Notes: generated by a model from the sequence alone, not told the origin. DNA of 64,000 nucleotides from Aeoliella straminimaris (GCF_024054565.1 NZ_JAMXLR010000026.1:310001-374000); one strand, 5' to 3'. Positions 1 through 9,237 are shown, numbered from the stretch's first letter. Numbers and translations: made by a program.

Positions 1-1
1 C

Positions 2-265
2 TTCTACATGGACGCCAGTTCGGCCGAAGTGGTGCTGTTCAGTACCGGCGACATCGGCCGCGCGGCCCTCGAAGGCTTCAATCGTTTTGGCCAAGAGAGC
101 ATCACCCGCGAAATCCCGGCCGTCCTGCTGGTGGACGAAGCCCGCAAAGAATGGGTAAAAGAAGCCGAAACCGCCGATCACCGCGCGGCGCTGGCGATGC
201 CGGTAAAACAGCGGCAACTTCGCCAGGCCATCCAGTCGGTTCTGAGCCGACAAGCGGTGAACTAG
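2..265 (+). CDS. C-terminal fragment of receiver-like protein
   Basis: The reading frame is open to the left edge, so the true start lies outside the window and only about 87 C-terminal codons are visible. The last 50 residues resemble the end of a response-regulator receiver domain: a hydrophobic strand (PAVLLVDEA), then an MPVK segment in the place of the usual KPV loop, then a C-terminal amphipathic helix (LRQAIQSVL). The phosphorylatable Asp region would lie upstream and cannot be judged. I infer a (possibly degenerate) receiver module at the C-terminus of a larger regulator. The next gene is on the opposite strand and convergent. Confidence 0.5.
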   Translation, partial: FYMDASSAEVVLFSTGDIGRAALEGFNRFGQESITREIPAVLLVDEARKEWVKEAETADHRAALAMPVKQRQLRQAIQSVLSRQAVN

Positions 266-328
266 TGGCAGCCCCCACGAAGTGCGTCGGAAGAATCACC
301 GACCATGCTCTAAGCTAGCCCCTTGCCG

Positions 329-781
329 CTATTCTGCGTGTTCGGGGGAAGATTCATCGAGACACAAGTCGGCTTCGGCGATTTCACCAAAGCGTCCGCG
401 CACGGCATACCACAATCCGGGGACCCCGAAAGCTGCTAGGCCACAGAGGGCATTAAGAGCCGTCGCAGAAGAGCGACGACCGTCACCAATCCACTCACCC
501 TCGATGATCATGTCGGCCAGGTACATTGCATAGCCTAGAAACACGATAGCTCCTACAAGACGCCAGCACCAACGAAACTTCACGGTGTCGTACAATCCGG
601 CGAATACTAGGGCGGCAAGCAGTTCACACCCAAGAAGCACGATCCATCCGGAAACACTTGGTGGGCTGACCAGCAAGGGCATCAGCACAAGAAACGCCAC
701 AAGAAAAGGAGCAGTGCTCCAGAATATGAACCGGCTGGGAACCGTTGTCACTTGGTTTGCCACAACATGTTTCTCCCGCAT
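329..781 (-). CDS. Small four-helix membrane protein, unknown function
   Basis: No family is recognised. The 150-residue product has four hydrophobic stretches (around residues 16-38, 42-64, 69-91 and 103-122 of this start), which predicts a small inner-membrane protein. The frame extends upstream to 877, but the extra 32 residues are Arg-rich and look untranslated, so the internal ATG at 781 is preferred; a GGAAGG stretch lies upstream of it. The C-terminus is acidic. Codon use looks slightly less GC-biased than in neighbours. A conserved domain-of-unknown-function family is possible. The functional call is deliberately open. Confidence 0.5.
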   Translation of the reverse strand: MREKHVVANQVTTVPSRFIFWSTAPFLVAFLVLMPLLVSPPSVSGWIVLLGCELLAALVFAGLYDTVKFRWCWRLVGAIVFLGYAMYLADMIIEGEWIGDGRRSSATALNALCGLAAFGVPGLWYAVRGRFGEIAEADLCLDESSPEHAE

Positions 782-891
782 TCGCGGCGCATCGCCCTTC
801 CGACAGATCTCCAAGGGAACTATAGCTCCTAACCGAGTGGAATGACGCGGCGAAATCCTCCAGCCAGTTTCATGCAAGAGAAATCAGCAAC

Positions 892-1482
892 TTACTTTTC
901 TTTACGCCCAATCGCCTGCACCACCGAAGCCAGCCCCGTGTGGTAGGTGCCCTCGACCACCTCACGCTCAATTTCCTCAAGGTGCGTGAAGCTCAGCCCC
1001 GCCAGTTCGGTGCGGAGCGACTCGGCGGTTTGCATCGTGTCGGCGTTGTCTCCGCCGCCGGTGCCGTATTCTAGCTGTTTGGGGGTGTAAGCTTCGAGCA
1101 GAAACACGCCGCCCGGCTTGAGGGCTCGAACCACTTTGGCGTGCACCTCTCGGCGAACCGCCGAAGGCAGTGGGCAGAAAATTGACACGATGCCGTCCCA
1201 TCGCTCGATGCCCAAATCGTACTCCGTCAGGTCGGCGGCAATGCATTGCAGTGGAACCTGCTGCTGGGTGGCAAGTCGGGCCGCTTTTCGCAACCCGATC
1301 TCCGATGCGTCGACGGCCGTCACCGCGTAACCTTGCCGGGCAAGGAACACGGCGTTGCGTCCTTCGCCCTCAGCGAGACTGAGCACCTTGCCTTGGGGAA
1401 TCTCCGAGAACCGGGCCGCCAGGAAATCGTTGGGCTGGGTGCCGTAGATGTACTCGTCGGTGCTGTATCGTTCGTCCCACAT
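892..1482 (-). CDS. Class I SAM-dependent methyltransferase (TehB-like)
   Basis: A 196-residue Rossmann-fold methyltransferase. Motif I is seen as VLSLAEGEGRNAVFLA near residues 34-49, followed by the acidic strand-2 end (AVDAS), a motif II region (CIAADLTEYDL) and the post-II LKPGGVFLLEAY segment. This order matches the TehB/UbiE-like small-molecule methyltransferases that also match tellurite-resistance models. It begins MWDERYSTDEYIYGTQPNDF, the usual N-terminus of the family, which is why the ATG at 1482 is chosen over the longer frame to 1626. It should be cytosolic and methylate an unknown substrate from S-adenosylmethionine. It lies 92 bp from the stop of the adaptor gene on the same strand. 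Confidence 0.85.
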   Translation of the reverse strand: MWDERYSTDEYIYGTQPNDFLAARFSEIPQGKVLSLAEGEGRNAVFLARQGYAVTAVDASEIGLRKAARLATQQQVPLQCIAADLTEYDLGIERWDGIVSIFCPLPSAVRREVHAKVVRALKPGGVFLLEAYTPKQLEYGTGGGDNADTMQTAESLRTELAGLSFTHLEEIEREVVEGTYHTGLASVVQAIGRKEK

Positions 1483-1574
1483 GGTGTGTCCTGCGTCGGG
1501 GGTGAATGCTCCCGATTGTAGACGATGGACACCGCCTGCGGGAGAAAGAAAGGAGCGCCGCCAGTCAGGCACCA

Positions 1575-2729
1575 CTAGTGAGAGTTCGGCAAGTGCTCGC
1601 CGTCGGAGAACACGAAGTTGGCCCACGACTTCATCCGCATCAAGACCTTGCGAACGACGGCTACCGGCTCCATGTATTCGCTGTACACGGCTACCTCGGC
1701 GCTGGAACCTGGGGGGACGTTGAACCCTTCGAACGCATTCTCGTCGAAATCGATCACTACGTTAATGCGACCGTCGCCCTGAACGCTGTCGGGGTCGACC
1801 AGGGTGCCCGAGGGTTGCAACTGCCCCAGGGCCACGGCGGCGCCAACAAGTCGCACCTTGCCCTTGAATACTCGCCCTGGAACCGCCGGGAATACGACTT
1901 CGGCCTCGGCTCCTTCTTGTATGCGCTGCGCGTTGTTTTGCAAAAACGAGGCTACAAACAGCTGCGAATCGTCGTGCTGAAACACCATCAATGGTTTCAA
2001 CGGCAGTGGCACCGCCATCATGCCGGGACGCAAGAAGACCTGCAGCACAATGCCATCGGTCGGCGCCCGGACCACGGTTTGATCCAAATCGAACTGCGCT
2101 GCGACCAGTGCCGCCTGGGCGTTGGCGACATCGGTATGGACACCATCGATCAGCGAAGTGGTTTCCAGTTCCGCTCGTTTCAACTCCGCTTGCGCCATCC
2201 TGGCTTCGGCTTCTGCGGACAAGTAACTCTGTCGAGATTGCACAAACGCCGACTGCGATACGGCACCTGAGGCAACCAACTCCTTGTCGCGCTCGTAGGT
2301 ATCTTTGGTCGCAGCCAGCAGCGACGCGGCTGCTTCATACGCTTGCTCCTGCATGTGCAAATTCTCGTCCAACTCTTCGACGCGCTGCTTTGCAGAAGCA
2401 AGTTGGGCGCGTTTCTGATCGACGGCAGCCTGAAACGGCGTGGGATCGATCTTGAATAACACGTCACCGGCCTTCACATGTTGCGCGTCCGACACCAACA
2501 CTTCGGTCACATGCCCGCGGACTCCACTGACGATGGGGGTCGTAAGGTAGTAGTCACGGGCAACGCTGGTGTACGGATGGTTATAGTTCATCAGCAGCAA
2601 CAGCGCGGCAAGGATCGCGACGCCGCCCAGTGCGGTGGTCAGCACCGTGTAGGCATTGACCGGCACCTTGAACACCTTGAACGCCACAATGGCGATCGCG
2701 GCGTACGTCATTAAGATCAGTAGATCCAT
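1575..2729 (-). CDS. HlyD-family membrane fusion protein (YiaV/YibH-like)
   Basis: A 384-residue periplasmic adaptor of the HlyD/EmrA superfamily. Two hydrophobic segments at the N-terminus (about residues 3-20 and 28-46) anchor it in the inner membrane. A biotinyl-lipoyl half-motif follows (VSGVRGHVTEVLVSDAQHVK), then a long Ala/Glu/Gln-rich coiled-coil hairpin, the second lipoyl half (VRAPTDGIVLQVFLRPG) and beta-barrel domains. The start at 2729 sits 4 nt after the stop of the DUF3302 gene, so the two are co-translated. In enterobacteria the same pairing occurs as YiaW-YiaV and YibI-YibH, which supports the assignment. Its transport partner is not in the window. The export substrate is unknown. 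Confidence 0.85.
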   Translation of the reverse strand: MDLLILMTYAAIAIVAFKVFKVPVNAYTVLTTALGGVAILAALLLLMNYNHPYTSVARDYYLTTPIVSGVRGHVTEVLVSDAQHVKAGDVLFKIDPTPFQAAVDQKRAQLASAKQRVEELDENLHMQEQAYEAAASLLAATKDTYERDKELVASGAVSQSAFVQSRQSYLSAEAEARMAQAELKRAELETTSLIDGVHTDVANAQAALVAAQFDLDQTVVRAPTDGIVLQVFLRPGMMAVPLPLKPLMVFQHDDSQLFVASFLQNNAQRIQEGAEAEVVFPAVPGRVFKGKVRLVGAAVALGQLQPSGTLVDPDSVQGDGRINVVIDFDENAFEGFNVPPGSSAEVAVYSEYMEPVAVVRKVLMRMKSWANFVFSDGEHLPNSH

Positions 2730-2733
2730 TGAC

Positions 2734-3102
2734 TCATTCCGATTGGCTGTCGTTCTCGTTGGTCGCGGGCGCGGAATCCAGTTTCGCCTCGAGTTCTGCA
2801 ATACGATTTCGTAGCGTCTCTAGTTCCTGGCTATTTACGTCATTTGCCGGCTCGGAAGAAGGTCGGCCGGCATAGCCGCGTTTCGGATCGTAGGCGTATG
2901 CCCAGATCCACAGAAAAGGCCAAATGGCGTGCAGCGTGAATAGGCTGATCCAGCCGCCTGCCTCGATGGCATCCTGATGCGGATGGTTGCGAGCCTTGGC
3001 AATTCGGTGGGGAATCTCGTGAATCGCCACGAATCCATAGGCCAGAGTCAGCACCACAAACAGCATGACGACCAGGGCAAACCAGCTCAGAGCATCCACC
3101 AT
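2734..3102 (-). CDS. DUF3302 inner-membrane protein (YiaW/YibI-like)
   Basis: A 122-residue membrane protein with two hydrophobic helices (about residues 5-27 and 50-68) separated by a loop containing HEIPHRIAKARNHPHQDAI. This pattern is typical of DUF3302. The C-terminal third is hydrophilic and predicted coiled coil (SQELETLRNRIAELEAKL), longer than I would expect in the enterobacterial proteins. A GGGAG ribosome-binding sequence lies just upstream of the ATG. It is the first gene of a two-gene unit with the HlyD-like adaptor, which matches the conserved YiaW-YiaV order. The role is unknown; an accessory to the adaptor is inferred from gene order only. Confidence 0.8.
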   Translation of the reverse strand: MVDALSWFALVVMLFVVLTLAYGFVAIHEIPHRIAKARNHPHQDAIEAGGWISLFTLHAIWPFLWIWAYAYDPKRGYAGRPSSEPANDVNSQELETLRNRIAELEAKLDSAPATNENDSQSE

Positions 3103-3353
3103 ATACTCCCTACATCTTTGTATTGAGACCGGTTAGAGAAGGTCGCAGCCTGTGCCGAAGCAACCCGCAATAGAAAGTATAGCGGCCAAACTCTGGGGCT
3201 GGCAAACTACGGCAGAAGAAATCTCGCCACTGCGGAGGCCGAACAGGCGGACACTCCAAATGCGGCAGCGGCACCCATGGAGCCGACCGGGTAAACTCTG
3301 TATACAGCAAGCGGCCGGACGCAGCCACCGCCTCCAACCGCGTGATCCGTCGC

Positions 3354-3653
3354 TCAGCTATTCTTCTTTTCTTGAATCGCCAATTCCCGCTCCGCCACCC
3401 ACTCCTCGCCAGCCGAGAAGGCGAGTCTCTGGTTGGGAAAGTCTCGCAGGTATGCGACGCGCAAGTTGCGATCGTTGATGATTCGCAAGTGGTACCGGGT
3501 TCGCTTGAAGGGCGCCGATGTCTCCATGGAGATCAGTTCGAACCGGTAATTACCAAATCTCCGCTGCCCATCATGCTGCATCCCCGGACGGCGTTGACGG
3601 CGGAACTTGCCCAACTCGCTGTGACGCGACGAAGACGAGTAGTACAGCGACAT
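3354..3653 (-). CDS. Hypothetical small protein
   Basis: A 99-residue frame with no recognised domain. The N-terminal third is Arg/Ser-rich; the rest looks more protein-like, with alternating hydrophobic and charged residues (FELISMETSAPF, YHLRIINDRNLRVAYL) and an acidic/basic C-terminal helix (SAGEEWVAERELAIQEKK). No transmembrane segment or signal peptide is visible. An antisense frame of similar length overlaps it on the plus strand but has a less convincing composition. It stands alone between the DUF3302 gene and the zinc-ribbon gene. Whether it is expressed is uncertain. Confidence 0.35.
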   Translation of the reverse strand: MSLYYSSSSRHSELGKFRRQRRPGMQHDGQRRFGNYRFELISMETSAPFKRTRYHLRIINDRNLRVAYLRDFPNQRLAFSAGEEWVAERELAIQEKKNS

Positions 3654-3807
3654 GGCCTGAGTTCCTGATCGTACGGGCGTGAAGAAGAGATGACTTCTTC
3701 AGTATGATCGGCACACTCGGTGGCCTCTATCCAGCAGGGCACGGAAAGCCATTGCTGCTAGCACCTGCCCATCCGTTGATGCGAACTGTGACGGTTACGC
3801 GCCCGCG

Positions 3808-5250
3808 CTAGGATTCCTCGCGAATACGCCACGCCAGTCGTCCGAGCAGGCGGTAGTAAGCACCCGCTGCGCCAACGATCGGCACGCTAGCTGCCAGCAG
3901 GGCGTAGGGTCCCATCCACGCCAAAAGCGCGACAGCAAGCACCATCACGGCGGCCATAGCGCCGCTGACTAGGTAGAACGTGGTCCAGGTACCCGAACAC
4001 CTGCCGAGGCTGCCGAGCACCCCCGGCATGATGAGTGCGAACGGCGCGGAGGCCTCCAGCGTGGAGAGCTGCACGATGGGATACAGCAGCCAGCCGCTGA
4101 CCAGCATGCCCCCCAACACCGCCCAGGAGGGTGCGCCGGAAACTTGCACCAGCAAATACCCGGGTGCCGTGGCGACCAGCCCGGCCACCATGATGTACAG
4201 TGCTTCGCCCAACCAGTCGATGGGATTGATGGTCGGCCAGGCGGTCATCTGATCGTTGCCTTCGGAACTCTCGGTAACGATCGTGATGGCCGTAGCCGCG
4301 CAACATGCGGAACACAACGCCGCCACGGCGCCGGCAGCACACAGCAGCGGCAGTCCGGCCACGGCTCCATAGGGACCGCCAGTAAAGATGATATTGAAGG
4401 CGAACACGGCCAAAGCGGCCGCCGCCGAGAACCAAGCGCTCAGCCCCAGCCAACGAGCGACCACTCCGGACGAGGCGAGGAACGCGCCCCAACCGGTGAG
4501 CAGTGGCAGCCGCGGCATTTGCGGTCGCGCTTTACGATTGGTCGCCACCCGCGACATCCGCTCTTCTTTTTCTTGCTCGCTCAGGCTATCGAATTCGTGC
4601 AACCGCGAGTAAATGGGCGGCGCCGAGGGCGTGGCCATCTCGGCGGTCACTTGGGGTGGCTCGATTTCCAGATCGGCCCCCAGATCCTTGGCCGCCGGCT
4701 TGGGCTTGCCCGGACGGACCCGCGTGCCGTGGTCGCAGTCGGGACAGATCGCCACCGAGCCCACCATCTCCGGCGGCACGTACTGCAACGTGCCACATAG
4801 TTCGCAGTGCACGGGGAGCATTTCTGCTTGGGAGGCCGCCAGCGTGACGCCCCAGGGCTGGTCGTCGCCCTCGTACAGTTCGTACTGATCGCCCAGCATG
4901 GCGGCCGGTACAGCTTGCTTGGTTTTCGGTTTCGGCGGTGGCAGCGTGGTCTCGGTGTAGCAGTCGGGACACTTCAGCGGTTGGCCCACCTGATCCAGAC
5001 GCCCATACATCCGGGTACCACACAAGCGGCAATTTACGCCAACGTGCGTCACCTCGGGCGGCTGTTCCGCGACAACCACTTCGGGCTGAACGATCGGGGA
5101 CACCGCTGCCGGCCCGCGAGCAATGGGCTGCACTTCGAACGGAGCCCGGCAGTGGGGGCACCGGGTCCGACGCCCCACGTGCTCGCCGCCAACACGAAAT
5201 TTGGCCTGGCAGCCAGGGCACTGGGTGCGAATAGTCGCGTCGGTCGTCAT
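3808..5250 (-). CDS. Triple zinc-ribbon multi-pass membrane protein
   Basis: A 480-residue protein. Its N-terminal half carries three zinc-ribbon units of the form CxxC-x(17-18)-CxxC, led by CPGCQAKFRVG, CRLCGTRMYG and CELCGTLQYV and each closed by a second CxxC (CPHC, CPDC, CPDC). The first matches the MJ0042/zinc_ribbon_5 pattern. The C-terminal half (about residues 250-470) has roughly six hydrophobic helices. Zinc ribbons on a membrane platform are common in planctomycetes, but the function is unknown. The ATG at 5250 (MTTDATIRTQCPGC) is chosen because the frame beyond it lacks domain sequence. It is divergent from the DNA polymerase III delta prime gene, with 112 bp between the two starts. 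Confidence 0.7.
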   Translation of the reverse strand: MTTDATIRTQCPGCQAKFRVGGEHVGRRTRCPHCRAPFEVQPIARGPAAVSPIVQPEVVVAEQPPEVTHVGVNCRLCGTRMYGRLDQVGQPLKCPDCYTETTLPPPKPKTKQAVPAAMLGDQYELYEGDDQPWGVTLAASQAEMLPVHCELCGTLQYVPPEMVGSVAICPDCDHGTRVRPGKPKPAAKDLGADLEIEPPQVTAEMATPSAPPIYSRLHEFDSLSEQEKEERMSRVATNRKARPQMPRLPLLTGWGAFLASSGVVARWLGLSAWFSAAAALAVFAFNIIFTGGPYGAVAGLPLLCAAGAVAALCSACCAATAITIVTESSEGNDQMTAWPTINPIDWLGEALYIMVAGLVATAPGYLLVQVSGAPSWAVLGGMLVSGWLLYPIVQLSTLEASAPFALIMPGVLGSLGRCSGTWTTFYLVSGAMAAVMVLAVALLAWMGPYALLAASVPIVGAAGAYYRLLGRLAWRIREES

Positions 5251-5362
5251 GGCGAATCCGCAGCCTCGAGCGGGGGAGACGAAAAACATCGCAGCTTCGA
5301 GTATAACGGTTTCGTCAGCAAAAGTCGGTCTAATTCCCAAATTCCCCTGCGGTGGCTTGCCC

Positions 5363-6343
5363 ATGTGGATGGATATCCACGGTCACGATTCAATTGCCGA
5401 ACGGTTCGCCCGGACGCTGCGCGACGGGCGACTAGCCAGCACCTACCTGTTTGTGGGGCCGGGGGGCGTGGGCAAGCGGATGTTCGCCCGCCGATTGGCC
5501 AAGTGCCTGTTGTGCACCGGGACTCCGGCCACCGAACTGGAGGCCTGCGATCAGTGCGAGTCGTGCCAGTTGATGGACGCCGACAACCACCCCGATCTCC
5601 TGGAAGTGGGACTGCTGAAGGACAAGCGGACGCTGATCCTGGAGCAGTTTGTCGGCGACGACGAACATCGCAACCGTGCTGGTCTGTGCCACGATATCTC
5701 GCTGAAGCCCTATCTGGGCAGGCATCGCGTGGCGGTGATCGACTGCGCGGACACTTTCAACAACTCTACAGCCAACGCGCTGCTCAAGACCCTGGAAGAG
5801 CCACCCCCCCGGTCGGTGATCATACTGGTGGGCACCAGCGAAGCCCGCCAGCTATCTACCATCCGCTCGCGGTCGCAGATCGTGCGGTTCGCACCGCTCG
5901 AACCGGCAATGCTTGCGCAACTGTTAGTAGAAAATGAGTTGGTAGATAATACCCAAGTTGCCCAAACCGTATCGGAGTTGGCCGAAGGGAGTCTCGATCA
6001 GGCCGTGGCCATGGCCGACGAAGCGCTGTGGCAAGTGCACACCCGGGCCGTTGAATTGCTGAACCAGCCGGTGATCGATAGCGTGAAACTCGCTGTGATG
6101 GTGCATGATTACTCCAACTCGGCGGGCAAGGAAGCGGGTCCGCGGCGCACTGCACTGTTGCAGGTACTGGGCCTGGTGGCGCGGCACTACCGCCGCCACC
6201 TCCGCGCCGCCCCTGCCTCGCCCGAGGTGCCGCGGCTGCTGCGCCGCATCGATCGTTGCCTGGATGCGGAGTACCAAGTCGACCGGAACGTTCATTTGCA
6301 GACGGTCATTCAGGCTTGGGCGGACGATTTGGCGCGCTCCTGA
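5363..6343 (+). CDS. holB: DNA polymerase III delta prime subunit
   Basis: A 326-residue clamp-loader AAA+ protein. It opens with the family-typical phrase DIHGHDSIAERFARTL, then a Walker A motif GPGGVGKR (Lys38). A Cys cluster of the clamp-loader zinc module follows (CLLCTG, then CDQCESC), and then the conserved segment NNSTANALLKTLEEPPP and a sensor region (STIRSRSQIVRF). Delta prime works with delta and tau/gamma to load the sliding clamp during replication. Start at 5363 (MWMDIHG); an alternative ATG lies two codons later. The C-terminal domain (about 200-326) is a helical collar, as expected. Gene context is uninformative, since the neighbours are unrelated. Confidence 0.88.
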   Translation: MWMDIHGHDSIAERFARTLRDGRLASTYLFVGPGGVGKRMFARRLAKCLLCTGTPATELEACDQCESCQLMDADNHPDLLEVGLLKDKRTLILEQFVGDDEHRNRAGLCHDISLKPYLGRHRVAVIDCADTFNNSTANALLKTLEEPPPRSVIILVGTSEARQLSTIRSRSQIVRFAPLEPAMLAQLLVENELVDNTQVAQTVSELAEGSLDQAVAMADEALWQVHTRAVELLNQPVIDSVKLAVMVHDYSNSAGKEAGPRRTALLQVLGLVARHYRRHLRAAPASPEVPRLLRRIDRCLDAEYQVDRNVHLQTVIQAWADDLARS

Positions 6344-6680
6344 GTGTGCAATGAGCCAATAGGGCGCGCGCGTTTTGCCATGCGTGCTAAAGTCGCTCAT
6401 TCCCCACATTGACAGCGATTCAACGCGTGGGCTAGACTTCGACGTTGTTAAGCGTCGGGCGGCGTAAAACACCCAATTCCGCGCTTTCCCGACGTGCGTT
6501 GGATTGCACTCTTTGACCACAGGAGCGGTGACGCGGCACCGATGGTCGTATCGCATTTTGTCGTGTCACGGCTATCTCTCTATACGCTGACGCTGTACAG
6601 CGAAAGCCTCGCTGGCAGCTCGCGCGAGCTATACCTTCGTTTACCTTTTTAGTAGCCCCAGGGCTTAAAGGATTTGCATC
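6344..6680 (+). other. Intergenic leader of the pyrophosphatase gene
   Basis: These 337 bp hold no convincing gene. They contain a sigma-70-like promoter (6409-6438) and a good ribosome-binding sequence (AAAGGA, 6667-6672) eight bases before the ATG. If that promoter is used, the leader is about 235 nt long. It includes a small CGACG/CGTCG hairpin just downstream of the -10 element, but I see no known riboswitch. Confidence 0.5.
6409..6438 (+). promoter_or_regulatory. Sigma-70-like promoter upstream of hppA
   Basis: TTGACA at 6409-6414 is a perfect -35 box, followed after 18 bp by TAGACT (6433-6438), a 4/6 match to the -10 box. It lies in the only intergenic space before the membrane pyrophosphatase gene and points toward it. 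Confidence 0.45.
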
Positions 6681-8996
6681 ATGGTCGACCCGAAACTCAT
6701 CATCTATGTTGTCCCAGCGGTGGCTGTCGCCGCCCTGATCTACGCCATGGTCAGGGCGAAGTGGGTGCGCGATCAGGACGCCGGCGACGAGCGCATGAAA
6801 CTCATTGGCGGCTGGGTAGCCGAAGGCGCCATGGCATTTCTATCCCGCGAGTACCGTTCGCTGGCCGTGTTCGTCGTGGCGGTGGCCATCCTGTTGGGAG
6901 TTACCAATCACTATGTCTCGGCCGATACTAACGCTTATATCGCCGCCTCATTCGTACTGGGTGCATTCTGCTCGGCGCTGGCCGGTTTCTTCGGAATGAA
7001 GACCGCCACGTCGGCCAACACCCGCACCGCCGCGGCCGCGCGCGGTGGCCTCAACACGGCGCTGCAAGTCGCCTTCGCCGGCGGCTCGGTGATGGGCCTG
7101 TGCGTGGTGGGACTGGCCCTGTTGGGGTTAGGCTCGTTGTTCTTCATCTTCACCCAGATGCACCCTGAGTCGCTCACCGGTGGCGCTCCTACGATGCTGG
7201 TGCTCAATACGCTTTCCGGTTTCTCACTGGGGGCCTCCTCCATCGCACTGTTTGCTCGCGTGGGGGGTGGCATCTTCACCAAGGCGGCCGACGTTGGTGC
7301 CGACCTGGTGGGTAAAGTCGAAGCCGGTATCCCTGAAGATCACCCGCTGAACCCTGCCACCATTGCCGACAACGTGGGCGACAACGTGGGCGACGTGGCC
7401 GGCATGGGTGCCGACCTGTTCGAATCGTACGTCGGTGCCTTGATCTCCAGCATGATTCTCGGCGCCGCCTGGTATACGGCGCTCGACGCGGTCGAGCCTG
7501 GCTCGGGCATGAATGCCGTTTACCTGCCTTTGGTCATCGCCGTGGTGGGCGCCGTCGCTTCGATCATTGGCTTCTTCTTCGTCACCACCGAAGAAGGGGG
7601 CGACCCGCAGAAAGGTCTGAACCGCGGCATGTTTGTTTCCGGCGGCCTGATGATCGTCGGCACGATTGGTGCGATCTACATGCTGATTCCTCATGCCGGA
7701 GTCCCTTTCGCCGATACCGTTATCAACCCCAATGCGACAGAAATTCTTGTCACCTGGAAGGGAGTGAGCCTGGCGGTGGTCGCCGGACTCGTGGCCGGCA
7801 TTCTCGTGGGCATGATTACCGAGTGGTACACCGCCTGTAATCGCACGCCGGTCGAGACCATCGTCAACGCATCCAAGACGGGCCCTGCCACGACCATCAT
7901 TCAGGGTGTGGCTGTTGGTATGAACTCCACGACCGCGCCGATCCTCGTGATTGGCGTCGCCATCCTGGTGGCATTCTGGTGTGCCGGACTGTACGGCATC
8001 GCGATGGCCGCCCTCGGCATGCTCTCCACGCTGGGCATTCAGTTGGCCACCGACGCCTACGGACCGATCGCCGACAACGCCGGTGGTATCGCCGAAATGG
8101 CGCAACTCGGTCGCGAGGTGCGTGCCCGCACCGACAAGCTCGACGCGGTGGGTAACACCACGGCCGCCATTGGCAAAGGTTTCGCCATTGGCTCGGCCGC
8201 CCTTACGGCCCTCAGCCTCACGGCGGCGTACCTCACCAAGATGAATGGCACCGTGGAGATCAACGCGGCGGACCCCTTCGTGCTGGTTGGACTGCTCATC
8301 GGCTGCATGCTGCCCTTCCGTTTCTCGGCCATGGCCATGGTGGCGGTAGGCAATGCTGCCCAGGACATGATCCAAGAAGTGCGACGCCAGTTCCGCGACA
8401 TTGCCGAACTGCGGCCCGCGCTCGACGCCGCCCAGCGGGCCGAGAGCGAAGAACGCGATCCCACCGCGGAAGAAGCGGCCCTGATTGCCGCCGCCGATGG
8501 CAAAGCCGAGTACGCCCACTGTGTCGAGATCGCCACGGCAGCGGCCATCAAGCAGATGGTGGCCCCGGGCCTGCTGGCCGTGATTGTGCCCATCTTGGTG
8601 GGTCTCTACTCGCCCAATATGCTGGGTGGACTGCTGATAGGCGTGACCATCTCGGGCGTCTGCCTGGCGATTTTCCAGGCCAATTCCGGTGGTGCCTGGG
8701 ACAACGCCAAGAAGCAGGTCAAGGACGAAGGTCACGCCAAGTGGGGCGACGACTTCGACGAAATGCACAAAGCCACCGTGACCGGCGATACTGTGGGCGA
8801 CCCGTTCAAGGACACCTCGGGCCCGTCGATCAACATTCTGATCAAGCTGATCAGCGTGGTGGCCATGATCATCGCCCCGGTGCTTTATGCTCAGCATCAC
8901 CGAACCGAAACCTCGCCCGATGCGTCTAGTGATGCACAGGCCCTGCAGCGGCCGGCGATTGTGGCCCCGCTGGACGACAGCCTGGCCACCCGGTAA
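6681..8996 (+). CDS. hppA: Membrane-bound ion-pumping pyrophosphatase, K+-dependent type
   Basis: A 771-residue integral membrane protein that hydrolyses pyrophosphate and pumps H+ and/or Na+ across the membrane. The family signature is clear: [20 protein letters not shown] followed by [20 protein letters not shown], the acidic substrate loop. A second acidic loop is in the C-terminal third ([15 protein letters not shown]). About 16 hydrophobic helices are expected and the length fits. The [10 protein letters not shown] motif has Ala at residue 495, where K+-independent pumps carry Lys, so I infer the K+-dependent clade, which includes Na+ pumps. The C-terminal tail after the last helix is about 40 hydrophilic residues. 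The start is supported by AAAGGA eight bases upstream. Confidence 0.95.
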   Translation: MVDPKLIIYVVPAVAVAALIYAMVRAKWVRDQDAGDERMKLIGGWVAEGAMAFLSREYRSLAVFVVAVAILLGVTNHYVSADTNAYIAASFVLGAFCSALAGFFGMKTATSANTRTAAAARGGLNTALQVAFAGGSVMGLCVVGLALLGLGSLFFIFTQMHPESLTGGAPTMLVLNTLSGFSLGASSIALFARVGGGIFTKAADVGADLVGKVEAGIPEDHPLNPATIADNVGDNVGDVAGMGADLFESYVGALISSMILGAAWYTALDAVEPGSGMNAVYLPLVIAVVGAVASIIGFFFVTTEEGGDPQKGLNRGMFVSGGLMIVGTIGAIYMLIPHAGVPFADTVINPNATEILVTWKGVSLAVVAGLVAGILVGMITEWYTACNRTPVETIVNASKTGPATTIIQGVAVGMNSTTAPILVIGVAILVAFWCAGLYGIAMAALGMLSTLGIQLATDAYGPIADNAGGIAEMAQLGREVRARTDKLDAVGNTTAAIGKGFAIGSAALTALSLTAAYLTKMNGTVEINAADPFVLVGLLIGCMLPFRFSAMAMVAVGNAAQDMIQEVRRQFRDIAELRPALDAAQRAESEERDPTAEEAALIAAADGKAEYAHCVEIATAAAIKQMVAPGLLAVIVPILVGLYSPNMLGGLLIGVTISGVCLAIFQANSGGAWDNAKKQVKDEGHAKWGDDFDEMHKATVTGDTVGDPFKDTSGPSINILIKLISVVAMIIAPVLYAQHHRTETSPDASSDAQALQRPAIVAPLDDSLATR

Positions 8997-9037
8997 AACG
9001 TTCGCATACTGCGTCCGACTCCCAAAAAAGGCTGGAC

Positions 9038-9066
9038 TTTTCAGCTCGCCTTGGGCGACGTAGAAT
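9038..9066 (+). promoter_or_regulatory. Promoter of tRNA-Ser
   Basis: TTTTCA (9038-9043) and TAGAAT (9061-9066) are separated by exactly 17 bp. The -10 box is 5/6 and the -35 box 4/6 to consensus, about 45 bp before the mature tRNA. A strong hairpin (9078-9104, arms GTGCTGG/CCAGCAC) lies in the predicted pre-tRNA leader. Confidence 0.5.
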
Positions 9067-9110
9067 AGGACGCTTCGGTGCTGGCGGCAGAGGTCTGCCA
9101 GCACCCGCCA

Positions 9111-9199
9111 GGAGAGGTGGCTGAGTGGTCGAAAGCACCGGTTTGCTAAATCGGCGTACGGGTCATTCCGTACCGCAGGTTCGAATCCTGTCCTCTCCG
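9111..9199 (+). tRNA. tRNA-Ser (anticodon GCU)
   Basis: A class II tRNA. The acceptor arms GGAGAGG and CCTCTCC pair over seven bases, with discriminator G at 9199. The anticodon GCT is at 9145-9147 in a TTGCTAA loop, reading AGC/AGU Ser codons. A long variable arm (TACGGG...CCGTA) is characteristic of Ser tRNAs. The T arm carries GGTTCGAATCC. The 3' CCA is not encoded, so it must be added after transcription. Confidence 0.97.
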
Positions 9200-9206
9200 C
9201 TGAGCA

Positions 9207-9237
9207 CAAAGCCCTCGCAGTTGCTGCGAGGGTTTTG
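9207..9237 (+). terminator. Intrinsic terminator after tRNA-Ser
   Basis: A perfect 9-bp stem CCCTCGCAG / CTGCGAGGG (9212-9220 and 9224-9232) with a TTG loop, followed by TTTT. Flanking A and T tracts extend the stem to about 14 pairs, so it could also act on the leftward transcript of the ABC exporter gene ending at 9319. Confidence 0.85.

Noticed and set aside
6344..6680. Riboswitch in the leader of the pyrophosphatase gene
   Set aside because: No core of a known class could be matched; only a small hairpin was seen.
9078..9104. Hairpin before tRNA-Ser as terminator for hppA
   Set aside because: A strong stem but no T-run, and it lies downstream of a good promoter in the tRNA leader; a processing or leader hairpin is equally likely.
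7224..9209. 661-codon open frame antisense to the pyrophosphatase gene
   Set aside because: It mirrors a highly conserved gene in the opposite strand and is rich in His, Gly, Arg and Gln in the way of third-position GC shadows; it has no domain.
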